64,000 bases of DNA from CAVQBP01 sp963782475 (lineage in GTDB: Bacteria > Bacteroidota > Ignavibacteria > Ignavibacteriales > Ignavibacteriaceae): NCBI GenBank assembly GCA_963782475.1, contig CAWAJW010000016.1, forward strand, positions 1 to 64,000, given 5' to 3'. The position numbers were made by a program, and so were the translations under genes. The notes beneath the pieces are model-generated. The model was not told the DNA's origin. It did no database searches and saw only the letters and a list, made by a program, of their open reading frames with translations. This document shows, piece after piece, positions 42,585-52,398 of this stretch (its first letter is position 1; every line of letters begins with the position of its first letter).

Positions 42585-45038
42585 ATGAAACTATTGCTGG
42601 CGCTTGTAATAACAATTAATTTTTCAATTTTTGCAGGTGTAACGGGAAAACTCGTAGGGGTTATAACAGACTTGCAGACCGGGAAACCTCTTCTCGGTGC
42701 AAATATATTAATAGAAGACACATATCTTGGTGCAGCAGCAGATGCAGACGGAAAATTCATTATACTGAATATCCCGCCTGGTTCATATACCGTTAAAATT
42801 AGTTATTTGGGATATGAAACTTTAATAATTGAGGGTGTTAAAATAATTGTCGACCAAACTACACAACTGCCTGTAAAACTATCTGCCAAATCTTTAGAAG
42901 TAGGCGAAGTTGTTGTTACGGCAAAATCTCCTATGATTCACAAAGATCTGACAAGCAGTATAGCGGTAATTTCAAGGAGTGAAATTGAAGCATTGCCCGT
43001 ATCAAATTTTATTGATCTTCTTTCATTGCAGGCCGGTGTTGTAGGAAACGGTTCCAACTTAAATATCAGGGGAGGTAGATCTAATGAAGTAGCTTATATG
43101 ATCGACGGGATGCTGGTCCAAGATCCTTTATTGGGCGGATTGGCTACTCAGATTAATAATGATGCTATTCAGGAAATGAGCCTGCTTAGCGGTACATTTA
43201 ATGCAGAATACGGGAATGCTTTAAGCGGTGTGGTAAATATTGTAACAAGAGACGGTCCCGATAAATTATCAGGTAAAATAGAAGCAAGATCAAGTGAGTT
43301 CGGTGTTCAAAGATATTCAGATCTGCATGAAGACAGGGTAAACGGAAGTCTGGGGGGACCGCTTTTTACTAATGATTTGAAGTTTTTTATATCGGGCGAG
43401 CAAAACAAACAGGGAAGTTATCTTCCCTTTGGCTATGATAATGAACAAACATTTTTTACCAAACTTACAACAACTATAATTCCTAAATTAAAAATTTCTG
43501 TTTCAAACAGAGGAAGCAAAGATAAACATCAAAATTATAACCATGCTTTTAAATATATTCCAGAACAATATCTGCGGGTTAGAACAGACAGCTGGCAGAG
43601 TATTTTTACATTAACACACACTTTAGATAATCATTTTTTTTATAATTTAAGAGTATCTTATTTTAACCAAGGATATTACTCGGGAATTGATAAAGATACA
43701 TCTCAATATTTGCCAACCACCGAATGGGAATATTTTTCTGATATAGGCAACGGATTTGAATTTTATAAAAGAGCTGACCCGGTTGAAGTAAAAGACAGCA
43801 GAACCGTCACAACAGATTTTAAATTAGATGCCGTTTGGCAAATAGGGGATATTAATGAGGTTAAATTCGGCAGCGCTTTCGGACAGCATTGGTTAAGATA
43901 CTATAATGTATATGATCCTAAAAGAAATTTTCCCTATATAAATGATTATAACACAAAACCGTTCGAGGCAGCCGCTTATATACAGGATAAAATTGAACTT
44001 CCAGAACTTGTAATAAATCTTGGACTGAGATATGATTACATGAATGCCAATGTTCAATTTAGAAGCGATCCCTTAAATCCGAATTCCATTATAAAAGTTA
44101 CACCGCGCAATCAATTTTCCCCGCGGATTGGCATTGCTCATCCAATATCCGATAGGACTAAGCTTCACTTTGCATACGGTCATTTCTTTCAAAACCCGGA
44201 ATTTCAATTCTTGTTTGAAAACCATCAATATGATTTGAATGTAAGAGAGCCTATATTCGGGCAGGCAAGCTTGGATGCCGAGAGAACTATTGCTTATGAA
44301 GTTGGAATTTCTCATCAATTTACGGATAGAATTGCTTTAAATGTAACTGCTTATTATAAAGATGTAACCGGGTTAATCGGCACCAGGTATTATTTCCCGT
44401 TTGTTGATGGTCGCTACACCGGTTATACTTTATATATAAATGAAGACTATGCAAATGTAAAGGGTTTTGAGTTAAACCTGGAAGTGAGGCCGGATAACTA
44501 CTTCTCTGGAGGTTTAACTTATACCTATTCGGTAGCAAAAGGGAGTGCTTCATCGGAAGCCGAACAATATCCCGGTACCGAGGAATCTACGCAGCTTTAC
44601 TACCTGGATTTTGATAAAACTCATGTATTTAATGCAACCGGAACTTTTACTATTCCCAGGGATGAAGGACCTGAAATATTCGGAAATAAAATTTTTCAGG
44701 ATATGGATTTTAATATAATAATTAAAGCAAGCTCCGGTTATCCATACACACCTGCAGGAAGAGATGTGGGGTTTGTCATAAAGAATTCGTTAAGGGAACC
44801 GGGAAGCTATAATATTGATTTATTGATAGGGAAAGAATTTGAAGCACTAAATAATTATAAGCTCAGGATCTTTGCCGAGATTTTAAATTTAACGGATCAT
44901 AGAAATGTTCTTTATGTATATCCCGATACCGGTTCTCCCGATTTTACTATAGGGAATTATTCAGTAGAATATATGAGGGATCCTTCTAACTATGGTCCGC
45001 CAAGGTCAGTCAGGTTGGGAGCATCAATTAAATTTTAA
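42585..45038 (+). CDS. TonB-dependent outer-membrane receptor with CarboxypepD-like N-domain
   Basis: An ~817-residue outer-membrane receptor. I use the ATG at 42585, which gives a proper signal peptide (LLLALVITINFSIFAG); the track to 42558 relies on a TTG. A carboxypeptidase-regulatory-like beta domain (~25-110: VGVITDLQTGKPLLGANILI) precedes the plug (~115-230: EVVVTAKSP, NIRGGRSNEVAYMIDG, GTFNAEYGNALSGVVNIVT). The rest is the beta-barrel, ending in SVRLGASIKF with a terminal aromatic residue. It probably imports peptides or other ligands made available by the exported enzymes; the large secreted protein follows it, as with SusC/D-like pairs. Confidence 0.9.
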   Translation: MKLLLALVITINFSIFAGVTGKLVGVITDLQTGKPLLGANILIEDTYLGAAADADGKFIILNIPPGSYTVKISYLGYETLIIEGVKIIVDQTTQLPVKLSAKSLEVGEVVVTAKSPMIHKDLTSSIAVISRSEIEALPVSNFIDLLSLQAGVVGNGSNLNIRGGRSNEVAYMIDGMLVQDPLLGGLATQINNDAIQEMSLLSGTFNAEYGNALSGVVNIVTRDGPDKLSGKIEARSSEFGVQRYSDLHEDRVNGSLGGPLFTNDLKFFISGEQNKQGSYLPFGYDNEQTFFTKLTTTIIPKLKISVSNRGSKDKHQNYNHAFKYIPEQYLRVRTDSWQSIFTLTHTLDNHFFYNLRVSYFNQGYYSGIDKDTSQYLPTTEWEYFSDIGNGFEFYKRADPVEVKDSRTVTTDFKLDAVWQIGDINEVKFGSAFGQHWLRYYNVYDPKRNFPYINDYNTKPFEAAAYIQDKIELPELVINLGLRYDYMNANVQFRSDPLNPNSIIKVTPRNQFSPRIGIAHPISDRTKLHFAYGHFFQNPEFQFLFENHQYDLNVREPIFGQASLDAERTIAYEVGISHQFTDRIALNVTAYYKDVTGLIGTRYYFPFVDGRYTGYTLYINEDYANVKGFELNLEVRPDNYFSGGLTYTYSVAKGSASSEAEQYPGTEESTQLYYLDFDKTHVFNATGTFTIPRDEGPEIFGNKIFQDMDFNIIIKASSGYPYTPAGRDVGFVIKNSLREPGSYNIDLLIGKEFEALNNYKLRIFAEILNLTDHRNVLYVYPDTGSPDFTIGNYSVEYMRDPSNYGPPRSVRLGASIKF

Positions 45039-45072
45039 AATATTTATAATCTTTTTTAACTAATAGTATAAA

Positions 45073-47829
45073 ATGAAAAAATTCAGTTACTTGATATTTC
45101 TTCCTTTAATTATATTAAATATTTACGGGCAGGATAAAACCGGTAGGGAAAATATTTCAAATCAAAAATTAGAAAAGATAAACAGTATAATAGACAGAGC
45201 CGGCGGAACTCATAATGCAAGTAATATAGGTTTATTTTTTGAAAATCGAGGTAAATTATATCCAAGAAGATTATCACAGGGTCCTTCAGGCGAATTTCCG
45301 ATTAACAGCGGGCATCATTATATATACAGGTTAAACCCTATAGTCGGTTTCCCTAACAATGTTATACAGGGAAGATATACTACAGATGAAGAATGGGAAG
45401 CGGCTTCAGGTTATCATAATACTGATTCTGCACAAATAGCTTTCAGTGATAAACCTTATACCTGGAATAAAAAACTCGGCTGGCCTGTAAAAGATGCTGA
45501 CGGGAATCCTGTTTTTAAATCTGACCAGGACAGCTACTGCGTTTATAACGACAGCGCCAATACAAAAAACATTCTTGGCATTCAAGTGACACAAATTGGC
45601 TATGCCTATGGAGTTCAGTTTGCTTACAACATGATTTTTTATACCTATAAGATTACAAACACAAGTAATAATACTTACAAAGGTATGTATTTCCTTCTTT
45701 ATATGGATTGCGATGTCGGCGATGCAGATGGAGGAGCACCTGAATATGAAGACGATTTAGTCGGGATAGACAAATCCCGCAACATGGTCTATATGTACGA
45801 TTCGAAAGGATATTCCAAGGATTGGGGAACAAAAACCGGCTATATGGGAGTAGTTTTCCTGAAAACTCCCGAAGTTGGCGGAATTGAACTAGGAATGACC
45901 GATGCTCATTATAATTTATATAATGATGATATTGATGTTGACAGTATTCAGTATGGAATCATGTCAAGCAGTCACTCTCTTTATAATTCAGCAATCGGCG
46001 GAAGATATTTTCACGTAACTTCAAACCAAAATATCCATTTTGATGATCCTTCTCAGCTACCTTCAAGCGGCGGGGATTTACTGGTAAATGCATCCACAGG
46101 GCCTTATGATTTAAACCCGGGCGATACTTTGATTTTCTATACCGCACTGGTTGCAGGAGAAGATCTCCCGGGTTTATTTACATCGGTTGAACAGGCTAAT
46201 AATACTGTAAAAGCAAATTTTGAATTACCCAAGCCTCCGGGTAATCCAACATTAAACGGTGTTCCTTCAGATAATAAAGCTATTTTGTTTTGGGATGACA
46301 AAGCAGAACATAGTGTTGATAAATTTTCCGGCGAACAGGATTTTGAAGGTTATAGAATTTATAAAAGCCGCGACAAGGGAATAAACTGGGAAAAAATCGC
46401 TGACTTTGATGTAAAAGACAATGTAGGCTCTAATTCAGGGATTCAATATAGTTACACAGATACAACGGACATTAATGGGTTTGAATATTGGTATACGATA
46501 ACAGCTTATGATAGGGGAAGTGAGCAGATACCTAGCCTTGAAAGTCCAAAAGGGAATACACTTCAGTCTATCAATACGATATCCATTATCCCGCGTTCAA
46601 ACGCAATTGGAAGAACACCTGTATCCGCTTTTAACGTTGAACATTTTGGGCCCGGTAATTCCAATTATCAACTGGATATAAACCCAATTGATAATGATGA
46701 ATTAAAAGGGAACGAATATGAAATCTCATTTTCATATCTGACTAAAATTGATAACGGGAATTGTAAAACTTCTGTATCTGTACAGATTAATGATTCATCA
46801 AAGACGAAACCTTACAAGTATGGAATTTCATTTTCTTCATCCTCCACTGTAGATATATTAAATATTACTACCGGGGAAACTATCGGGAGAACGGGGTTGG
46901 GATATCCTTCCGGCGGAAGAAGCTTCCCTCTTGCAAGTGAAGGCATTACAATTAAATTAATTGATGAACCTGGAACACCCGTGGATTTTTTGCCCGAAAC
47001 GGGAGATTTAATAAGTGTTGATTTTTCAATACAAGGAGTTAAAAATGGTGCCGATACTGTTATTTACCCTCGGCCTTTTTCCACCGGTCAGGCGCAAGCT
47101 ACAAGTGATGGTGTTTTATTTAATTTAACCCCGCCTCAAATTATAAATAGTATTTCAAGAATCGGCGGAACTGATAATATAAATTTTGTTTTTACAGTTA
47201 TTAATGAATCCACAGTTCAAAATAATCTTTACTTAATTTCAACTTTAGAAAACGGATTTGATGCAAACGGTGAAGGTTTTGTAAATATTTTAATTAAGAA
47301 CTCAAGTCTGGATACTATTAAAGTAATAGACTCATTATTTGATCAAAGTAGTTTTGAGTTTAATGGAATAGAGGGGAAAATAGAATTTACCTCTTCAAAG
47401 CCTCCTTCCCCGGGAAATATTTTTTCAGTAGAAACAGCTAAACCAATTCTGCCGAATATTCAGGATAAATATAAATTCAGCATTAAGGGTTCATCAGTTG
47501 ATAATGTTGCAGTAACAAATGATCTGAATAAAATTAGAGTTGTACCAAATCCATATATAGTTTCTTCATTATATGAACCTGAATTGAGCCAATTACGAAG
47601 TGAGCCATTAAGACAAATTCAATTTATAAATCTCCCTTCCGATTGTACGATATATATTTTTTCCGTTAATGCAGATAAGGTAAAAACTTTGGAACATCAT
47701 TCGCAAAGCGGAACCGAAACCTGGGATCTTAGATCCGAAAGCGGTAGGGAGGTTGCTCCGGGTGTTTATATTTATATTGTGAAAACATTACAGTCTCAAT
47801 ATATGGAGCGATTTGCAATTATTAAATGA
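45073..47829 (+). CDS. Large secreted protein paired with the TonB receptor
   Basis: A 918-residue exported protein (signal peptide KKFSYLIFLPLIILNIYG). The mature N-terminal half has aromatic-rich sequence (GRYTTDEEWEAASGYHN, QVTQIGYAYGVQFAYN) and a fibronectin-like region near 395-480 (NPTLNGVPSDNKAILFWDDK). The last ~90 residues (IRVVPNPYIVSSLYE, RQIQFINLPSDCTIYIFSV, GVYIYIVKT) resemble the sorting-domain type seen in secreted Ignavibacteria proteins. The function is unknown. With the preceding receptor and the following PorV-like protein it forms a triad that I expect to recur, and a role in capturing the substrate at the surface is inferred. Confidence 0.75.
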   Translation: MKKFSYLIFLPLIILNIYGQDKTGRENISNQKLEKINSIIDRAGGTHNASNIGLFFENRGKLYPRRLSQGPSGEFPINSGHHYIYRLNPIVGFPNNVIQGRYTTDEEWEAASGYHNTDSAQIAFSDKPYTWNKKLGWPVKDADGNPVFKSDQDSYCVYNDSANTKNILGIQVTQIGYAYGVQFAYNMIFYTYKITNTSNNTYKGMYFLLYMDCDVGDADGGAPEYEDDLVGIDKSRNMVYMYDSKGYSKDWGTKTGYMGVVFLKTPEVGGIELGMTDAHYNLYNDDIDVDSIQYGIMSSSHSLYNSAIGGRYFHVTSNQNIHFDDPSQLPSSGGDLLVNASTGPYDLNPGDTLIFYTALVAGEDLPGLFTSVEQANNTVKANFELPKPPGNPTLNGVPSDNKAILFWDDKAEHSVDKFSGEQDFEGYRIYKSRDKGINWEKIADFDVKDNVGSNSGIQYSYTDTTDINGFEYWYTITAYDRGSEQIPSLESPKGNTLQSINTISIIPRSNAIGRTPVSAFNVEHFGPGNSNYQLDINPIDNDELKGNEYEISFSYLTKIDNGNCKTSVSVQINDSSKTKPYKYGISFSSSSTVDILNITTGETIGRTGLGYPSGGRSFPLASEGITIKLIDEPGTPVDFLPETGDLISVDFSIQGVKNGADTVIYPRPFSTGQAQATSDGVLFNLTPPQIINSISRIGGTDNINFVFTVINESTVQNNLYLISTLENGFDANGEGFVNILIKNSSLDTIKVIDSLFDQSSFEFNGIEGKIEFTSSKPPSPGNIFSVETAKPILPNIQDKYKFSIKGSSVDNVAVTNDLNKIRVVPNPYIVSSLYEPELSQLRSEPLRQIQFINLPSDCTIYIFSVNADKVKTLEHHSQSGTETWDLRSESGREVAPGVYIYIVKTLQSQYMERFAIIK

Positions 47830-47876
47830 TTAGGGATTTTCTGATGAATAGTGAAGGAAAACTTCGGGAGTTATAA

Positions 47877-48866
47877 ATGAAAAAAACTTTATGTTTAATG
47901 ATAATTATAAGTTTTTTCACCTTCGCCCAAAATCCGAATTTGGGAACTTCAGGTGCAAATTTTTTGCAGATCCAGGTTGGTGCAAGAGCTTCAGCAATGG
48001 GGGGTGCAGCCGTAGGCTTAACAGACGATGCTTCTTCAGTCTTCTGGAATCCTGCCGGCCTGGTAAAAATAAAATCCCTCCAGGCATATTTTTCTTACAT
48101 GGATTGGTTTAAGATGTTTAACTTTAGTGCCGCATCTCTTGCTTTTAATGCCGGGGATGTAGGTGTATTTGCAGCAAGTATGATAGTTTTCAGTACCGGT
48201 GAAATGGAAATAACCACCGAACAGGAGCCTAATGGAACAGGTGAATTTTTTGATGCCCAGGATTTGGCCCTGGGAATTTCCTTTGCAAGGTATTTAACAG
48301 ATCGCTTTAGCGTCGGTTTAACAGCTAAATATGTTTATCAAAGGATATGGCACGAAAATGCTTCTGGTTTGGCGTTTGATATTGGAACACAATACAGGCT
48401 CGATTTTCAAAATTTAACAATCGCAATGTGCATGACAAACTTCGGCGGCGACCTTCAATTTGACGGCCCCGATTTGAATGTACTTTTTAATAAAGATGCA
48501 ACTTTCCCTTTAAGCAGGTTAGCTCCTGCCAAATTAGAAACCGATCCCTATCCGCTTCCTTTAAATTTCCAGGTCGGAATCGGGTTCGATATACTCCAAT
48601 CCGATTTTGTAAAAATCAAAGGGGAAATTGATGCTGTACATCCTAACAATAATAAAGAACGTCTTCACTTTGGAACAGAATTCGGGTTTTTTGACAGGCT
48701 CTATCTAAGAGGAGGTTATAAGTATAACTATGATGATGAAGATTATACTTTTGGTGCAGGTGTTAATTTCCCGTTTAGCAGTAATAATATAGCTTTTGAT
48801 TATGCTTATTCAATATATAATATCCTTCCAGGGGTGCATAGAATATCTCTGGGAATAACTTTTTAA
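47877..48866 (+). CDS. PorV/PorQ family outer-membrane protein (UPF0164)
   Basis: A 329-residue beta-barrel protein. The signal peptide (KKTLCLMIIISFFTFA) is followed by NLGTSGANFLQIQVGARASA MGGAAVG and SVFWNPAGL, the conserved opening of the PorV/PorQ (UPF0164) family, and a regular barrel ending in LGITF with a terminal aromatic residue. PorV/LptO proteins shuttle T9SS substrates to the cell surface. Being beside T9SS-type proteins fits that, but single-copy PorV cannot be told from a dedicated paralogue here. The spacer to the previous gene is 47 bases, so it is probably co-transcribed. Confidence 0.85.
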   Translation: MKKTLCLMIIISFFTFAQNPNLGTSGANFLQIQVGARASAMGGAAVGLTDDASSVFWNPAGLVKIKSLQAYFSYMDWFKMFNFSAASLAFNAGDVGVFAASMIVFSTGEMEITTEQEPNGTGEFFDAQDLALGISFARYLTDRFSVGLTAKYVYQRIWHENASGLAFDIGTQYRLDFQNLTIAMCMTNFGGDLQFDGPDLNVLFNKDATFPLSRLAPAKLETDPYPLPLNFQVGIGFDILQSDFVKIKGEIDAVHPNNNKERLHFGTEFGFFDRLYLRGGYKYNYDDEDYTFGAGVNFPFSSNNIAFDYAYSIYNILPGVHRISLGITF

Positions 48867-48893
48867 ACTCTCAAAATTGAACTAAAAAATAAA

Positions 48894-50414
48894 ATGAGAA
48901 CAATAATCACATTTTTATTTTTCCTCCTGGCTTTTCATAAATCTTTTGCCCAGGAAATTGCTACTCCTCTGGAAAAAAATAATTATCAAAAGGTTACTTC
49001 ATATGGTCAAATGATAAGCTACTTACAAAAGATTTGCAACTCATACAAATGGATGAGAGTTGATTTTATTGGTGAATCAACCGAAGGGAGAAAAATCCCA
49101 GTTGTAGAAATTTCCAATTCAGAAACCGGAAAAGATACTTCGAAAATTAAAATCTTAATATTTGCTCAGCAGCATGGGAATGAACAGTCTGGAAAAGAAG
49201 GGGCGTTATTACTTTTAAAAGAAATCGGAGAAGGAAAACTAGACTATCTTTTCGAAAAGGTTGATCTTTTGATAATACCGCAAATGAACCCGGACGGTTC
49301 GGAAAAAAATAAAAGACAAAATGGAAATGGGAAAGATCTAAATAGAAATCACCTAACGCTTTCCGAACCGGGAACCCGTGGACTTCATAATTTATATAAC
49401 AAATTTTTACCTGAAGCAACTCTGGATGTTCACGAGTATTACCCTTACGGGGAGTCGTGGAAGAAATTTGGTTATATCAAATATTTTGATGAACAATTTG
49501 GAACCGCTACAAATCCTAATGTCTCAAAAAAAATTAGGGAGTATTCTAAAAATGAATTCCTTCCTTTTATTATAAATTATTTATATAAAATAGATTTCAC
49601 GGCAAACGAATACCTGCTTGGCGGACCTCCCCCTGAAGAAAGAATGCGATACAGTACTTATGATATAAATGACGGGAGACAGAGCTTTGGAAGCTTGAAT
49701 AATTTTTCTTTCATACTAGAGGGCAGAAACGGATCCGATGGCTATATTGAAAATTTGGAACATAGAACCAAAGCACAAGCTGCTTCGATTGAAGGTTTTA
49801 TTGAATTTATATATCAAAATAAAAATAAAATAAAGAGGCTCGTAGAAAACGAAAGAGAAAAGATTGTTTCTCCCCGGCGCGGAGAACAAATAGCGATTCG
49901 CATGGAACATATCGGTGGAAATTTCCCTGTTAAAGTTACTTTCCATTCTTTAAGAACAGGAAAAGACTCAATAATATCCGTTAATAACTTTGACCAGGAT
50001 GATAAGATTATTTTAGCTGTTGATAAACCTGCGGGATATCTTGTCCCTCAAAATATGAAAGAAGTAATTGAATTATTGGATCGTCAAAAAATTAAATATG
50101 AAAAAATAAGTAACACGTCAAAGTTTATTATCCAAAAGTATCATATAACCAGGATCGATTCTATTAAATTGGAAGAAACCGAATTACCTGATCCGGAAGT
50201 TAAAATGTCACCCGTAAATTACGATCTCAATTTGGACAGTATGATTTTCGTGCCTGTGAATCAGCTGTATGGAAATGTTATTGTACAGGCATTAGAACCC
50301 CAATCAATGTTTGGATTGGCAACATATAATACAGTGTATGGTGAATATAAAGACTTTATCAAAGAAAATTATGAATATCCTATATTGCGGGTTTTATGGA
50401 AAAAAAATAATTGA
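48894..50414 (+). CDS. Secreted M14 zinc carboxypeptidase
   Basis: A 506-residue exported metallocarboxypeptidase. Signal peptide RTIITFLFFLLAFHKSFAQ. The M14 zinc site is HGNE (in FAQQHGNEQSG) plus the His of LDVHEYYPYG; NPDGSEKN and DLNRNH supply the substrate-binding Asn-Arg pair, and the catalytic Glu lies in FILEGRNGSDG. About 190 extra C-terminal residues after the enzyme domain are beta-type and unassigned. It should trim C-terminal residues from peptides outside the cell and fits the peptide-use locus whose last gene it is. Only 32 bases separate its stop from the convergent Rrf2 gene, and I see no terminator. Confidence 0.88.
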   Translation: MRTIITFLFFLLAFHKSFAQEIATPLEKNNYQKVTSYGQMISYLQKICNSYKWMRVDFIGESTEGRKIPVVEISNSETGKDTSKIKILIFAQQHGNEQSGKEGALLLLKEIGEGKLDYLFEKVDLLIIPQMNPDGSEKNKRQNGNGKDLNRNHLTLSEPGTRGLHNLYNKFLPEATLDVHEYYPYGESWKKFGYIKYFDEQFGTATNPNVSKKIREYSKNEFLPFIINYLYKIDFTANEYLLGGPPPEERMRYSTYDINDGRQSFGSLNNFSFILEGRNGSDGYIENLEHRTKAQAASIEGFIEFIYQNKNKIKRLVENEREKIVSPRRGEQIAIRMEHIGGNFPVKVTFHSLRTGKDSIISVNNFDQDDKIILAVDKPAGYLVPQNMKEVIELLDRQKIKYEKISNTSKFIIQKYHITRIDSIKLEETELPDPEVKMSPVNYDLNLDSMIFVPVNQLYGNVIVQALEPQSMFGLATYNTVYGEYKDFIKENYEYPILRVLWKKNN

Positions 50415-50446
50415 ATAATCTTTGTAAATAAAAGAGATAATCTGAA

Positions 50447-50929
50447 TTAATTACTTGATAGTTTCGGAATTTCTACTTCATCCGACAAATTAATAGCTAT
50501 AGTTCTTGTCTCTTGTTCGCTTCCTAATAAGTTCTGCAGGGTAGTTTTGCTCAACACCCCGTCGAGCAGATTTTGTATTATGCTCCAGAGTGAACGGATA
50601 GAGCAATCAATTGTGTTTGTACAGATCATCTCTACCCCGCTATGATTTTCACAAAAACCTGATTCAAAAAGCTTCCCGCCTAAAACGCTCAACACTTCGC
50701 CAATAACAATTTCAGTTGCAGGCCGGGCTAATTTATAACCGCCGGTCTGTCCCCGAGAACTTTCTACAATACCGCCAAGTCTTAAGATCCTTAAAATCTT
50801 TCCCACATGTGCTTCGGATAATCCTTCCAACTGGCTTATCTCGGGAATAGTTAAACCGTTGGGTGAATTGGATTTGCCGATTCTAATTAAACATCTTAAG
50901 CCATATTCTTCTTGTGAACTGAATTTCAT
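50447..50929 (-). CDS. Rrf2-family regulator, probably Fe-S-sensing
   Basis: A 160-residue winged-helix regulator of the Rrf2/IscR/SufR group. KFSSQEEYGLRCLIRIG and the recognition region EISQLEGLSEAHVGKILRIL then GGIVESSRGQTGGYKL are standard. Three cysteines, FCENHSGVEMICTNTIDC (C-x9-C-x5-C), occupy the position of the cluster ligands in IscR-like sensors. As the last gene of the suf series it would link [Fe-S] demand to suf expression; in many bacteria it is the first gene instead. It sits on the minus strand 15 bases after the VOC gene. Confidence 0.88.
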   Translation of the reverse strand: MKFSSQEEYGLRCLIRIGKSNSPNGLTIPEISQLEGLSEAHVGKILRILRLGGIVESSRGQTGGYKLARPATEIVIGEVLSVLGGKLFESGFCENHSGVEMICTNTIDCSIRSLWSIIQNLLDGVLSKTTLQNLLGSEQETRTIAINLSDEVEIPKLSSN

Positions 50930-50944
50930 ATTATTCTATCTTTA

Positions 50945-51331
50945 TTATTTTTTTGAATGAAGAGCAACCCTGTTACCTTCTGAATCTAAAAACATTCCCA
51001 TATACCCTATATCTTCACTTATCAATTTTTTCTGGATTAAAACATTCCCGCCTGCAGAGTTAACTTTATCCAGTTCATTTTTCAAGTCTCCAGAAGGAGA
51101 AGAAAAATAAATTAGAACTCCGTCCTTCGAGGGTTTGTAAAATTTTTCTTCATGAACAAGTGAACCGGGGGCGCCGGGCTTATCTGCATACGGAAACCAG
51201 GCCATATCCAAGTCACCGAATTTGTTCCGTTCAAGATTATAACCGAAAACAGACTCATAAAACTTTTTTGCCCGATCCATATCAGTGACGGGAATTTCAA
51301 ACCATCCGACAGCGTTTGTATTAATTTCCAT
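50945..51331 (-). CDS. VOC (glyoxalase/bleomycin resistance) family protein
   Basis: A 128-residue vicinal-oxygen-chelate fold protein with two beta-alpha-beta halves: VGWFEIPVTDMDRAKKFYES in the first and VLIYFSSPSGDLKNELDKV with GYMGMFLDSEGNRVALHS in the second. Metal-ligand residues are not obvious, and the family includes many unassigned members. It lies between brxA and the Rrf2 gene in the suf operon, with AAAGGAA before the ATG. The reaction is unknown; thiol-linked detoxification is possible from context only. Confidence 0.8.
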   Translation of the reverse strand: MEINTNAVGWFEIPVTDMDRAKKFYESVFGYNLERNKFGDLDMAWFPYADKPGAPGSLVHEEKFYKPSKDGVLIYFSSPSGDLKNELDKVNSAGGNVLIQKKLISEDIGYMGMFLDSEGNRVALHSKK

Positions 51332-51350
51332 ATTTTTTCCTTTATAGAAG

Positions 51351-51373
51351 GGAACACACGTTATGTGTTCCCT
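51351..51373. terminator. Perfect 9-bp hairpin between brxA and VOC genes
   Basis: GGGAACACA-CGTTA-TGTGTTCCC is a perfect stem-loop 9 bases after the brxA stop, on the way to the VOC gene. There is no T-run, so it may be an intra-operon attenuator or mRNA-processing hairpin rather than a full terminator. Confidence 0.55.
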
Positions 51374-51382
51374 GCATTTGAT

Positions 51383-51922
51383 TCAATCTTTGTTTGAAAA
51401 CAATGGAATTTTTGAACCACAGGCTTTTGCATACATTATTTTTGCAAAATTTTCAGGACTTACCGACGGCCCTTTCTTTGAACAATATTCATTAAACACA
51501 GATTTCAATACATTTGCAATTGTATCAGGACCATTACCCTCGATATCATAACGCTGCATAAAATATAATAATTTACCATTTTTAAATAACCCGACACTCG
51601 GTGAGGATGGAGGATATTCGGCAACATACTGGCGGATTTTATCGACAGCGTCTCTCTCCTGTCCTGCAAATCCCGCATAAAGTTTATCGGGGATAAGATC
51701 ATTCTGTAAGGCCAAGGAAACGCCGGGGCGCGCGGAACCTGCTGCACAACCGCAAACTGAATTAATCATTACTAAAATGGTTTTGTCATCATCAACATTA
51801 ATAGCTTTATCAACATCTTTTGGTGTAAGTAGCTCTTCAAAACCGACTGCTATTAATTCATCTCTCATCGGCTGAACCGCTTCCTGATCATAAATGGGTG
51901 GTCTCGACACAATATTAAACAT
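51383..51922 (-). CDS. Bacilliredoxin BrxA/BrxB family
   Basis: A 179-residue protein of the BrxA/BrxB (YphP/YqiW) family. The thioredoxin-like fold carries the CxC redox motif in MINSVCGCAAGSARPG, and PPIYDQEAVQPMRDEL and YPPSSPSVGLFKNG are also conserved. Bacilliredoxins remove bacillithiol from mixed disulfides in Firmicutes; in Bacteroidota relatives they are also found. It is ~30 residues longer than Bacillus members, with a tail (PENFAKIMYAKACGSKIPL) holding another Cys. It is within the suf operon, and AAGGAG precedes the ATG. A thiol-repair role beside Fe-S assembly is inferred. Confidence 0.88.
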   Translation of the reverse strand: MFNIVSRPPIYDQEAVQPMRDELIAVGFEELLTPKDVDKAINVDDDKTILVMINSVCGCAAGSARPGVSLALQNDLIPDKLYAGFAGQERDAVDKIRQYVAEYPPSSPSVGLFKNGKLLYFMQRYDIEGNGPDTIANVLKSVFNEYCSKKGPSVSPENFAKIMYAKACGSKIPLFSNKD

Positions 51923-52062
51923 GTTTACTCCTTATTTATTGTATTTCATTTATTGCTTATTATATTTCACTTATATTAAAAATCATTAACTCAATTATTC
52001 TGTAAGTTCAAGTTCATGTGTAAGTTAAAAGTATTGAACTTGAACTTACTCTTGAACTCTTC

Positions 52063-52395
52063 TCACATAAATCCTAATTCCAATTTTGCAACTTCCGACA
52101 TCATATCTTTATCCCATGGGGGATTCCAAACCAATTCAATATGCACATCATCAACTTCAGGAATAGTCTTAATTTTACTTTCTACTTCCGGCGGCAGTGA
52201 ACCTGCTACCGGGCAAGCAGGCGATGTTAATGTCATCTTAACATTTACATCTGCACCGCTGTTTTTTGAGTTGCTGATTCTAATTTCGTAAATCAATCCT
52301 AATTCGAATACATCTACAGGAATTTCCGGATCATAACAGGTTTTCAAAACCTGTATTATTTTTTCTTCCAATTCTTGTTTATTTAGTTCAGACAT
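52063..52395 (-). CDS. DUF59/MIP18-type Fe-S assembly protein (SufT-like)
   Basis: A 110-residue MIP18/DUF59 domain protein. CYDPEIPVDVFELGLIYEI and MTLTSPACPVAGSLPPEVES, with the conserved Cys, match the SUF-associated subgroup (PaaD-like). It is thought to help Fe-S cluster maturation. It follows sufU after 3 bases and ends ~140 bases before brxA. Confidence 0.93.
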   Translation of the reverse strand: MSELNKQELEEKIIQVLKTCYDPEIPVDVFELGLIYEIRISNSKNSGADVNVKMTLTSPACPVAGSLPPEVESKIKTIPEVDDVHIELVWNPPWDKDMMSEVAKLELGFM

Positions 52396-52398
52396 AAA

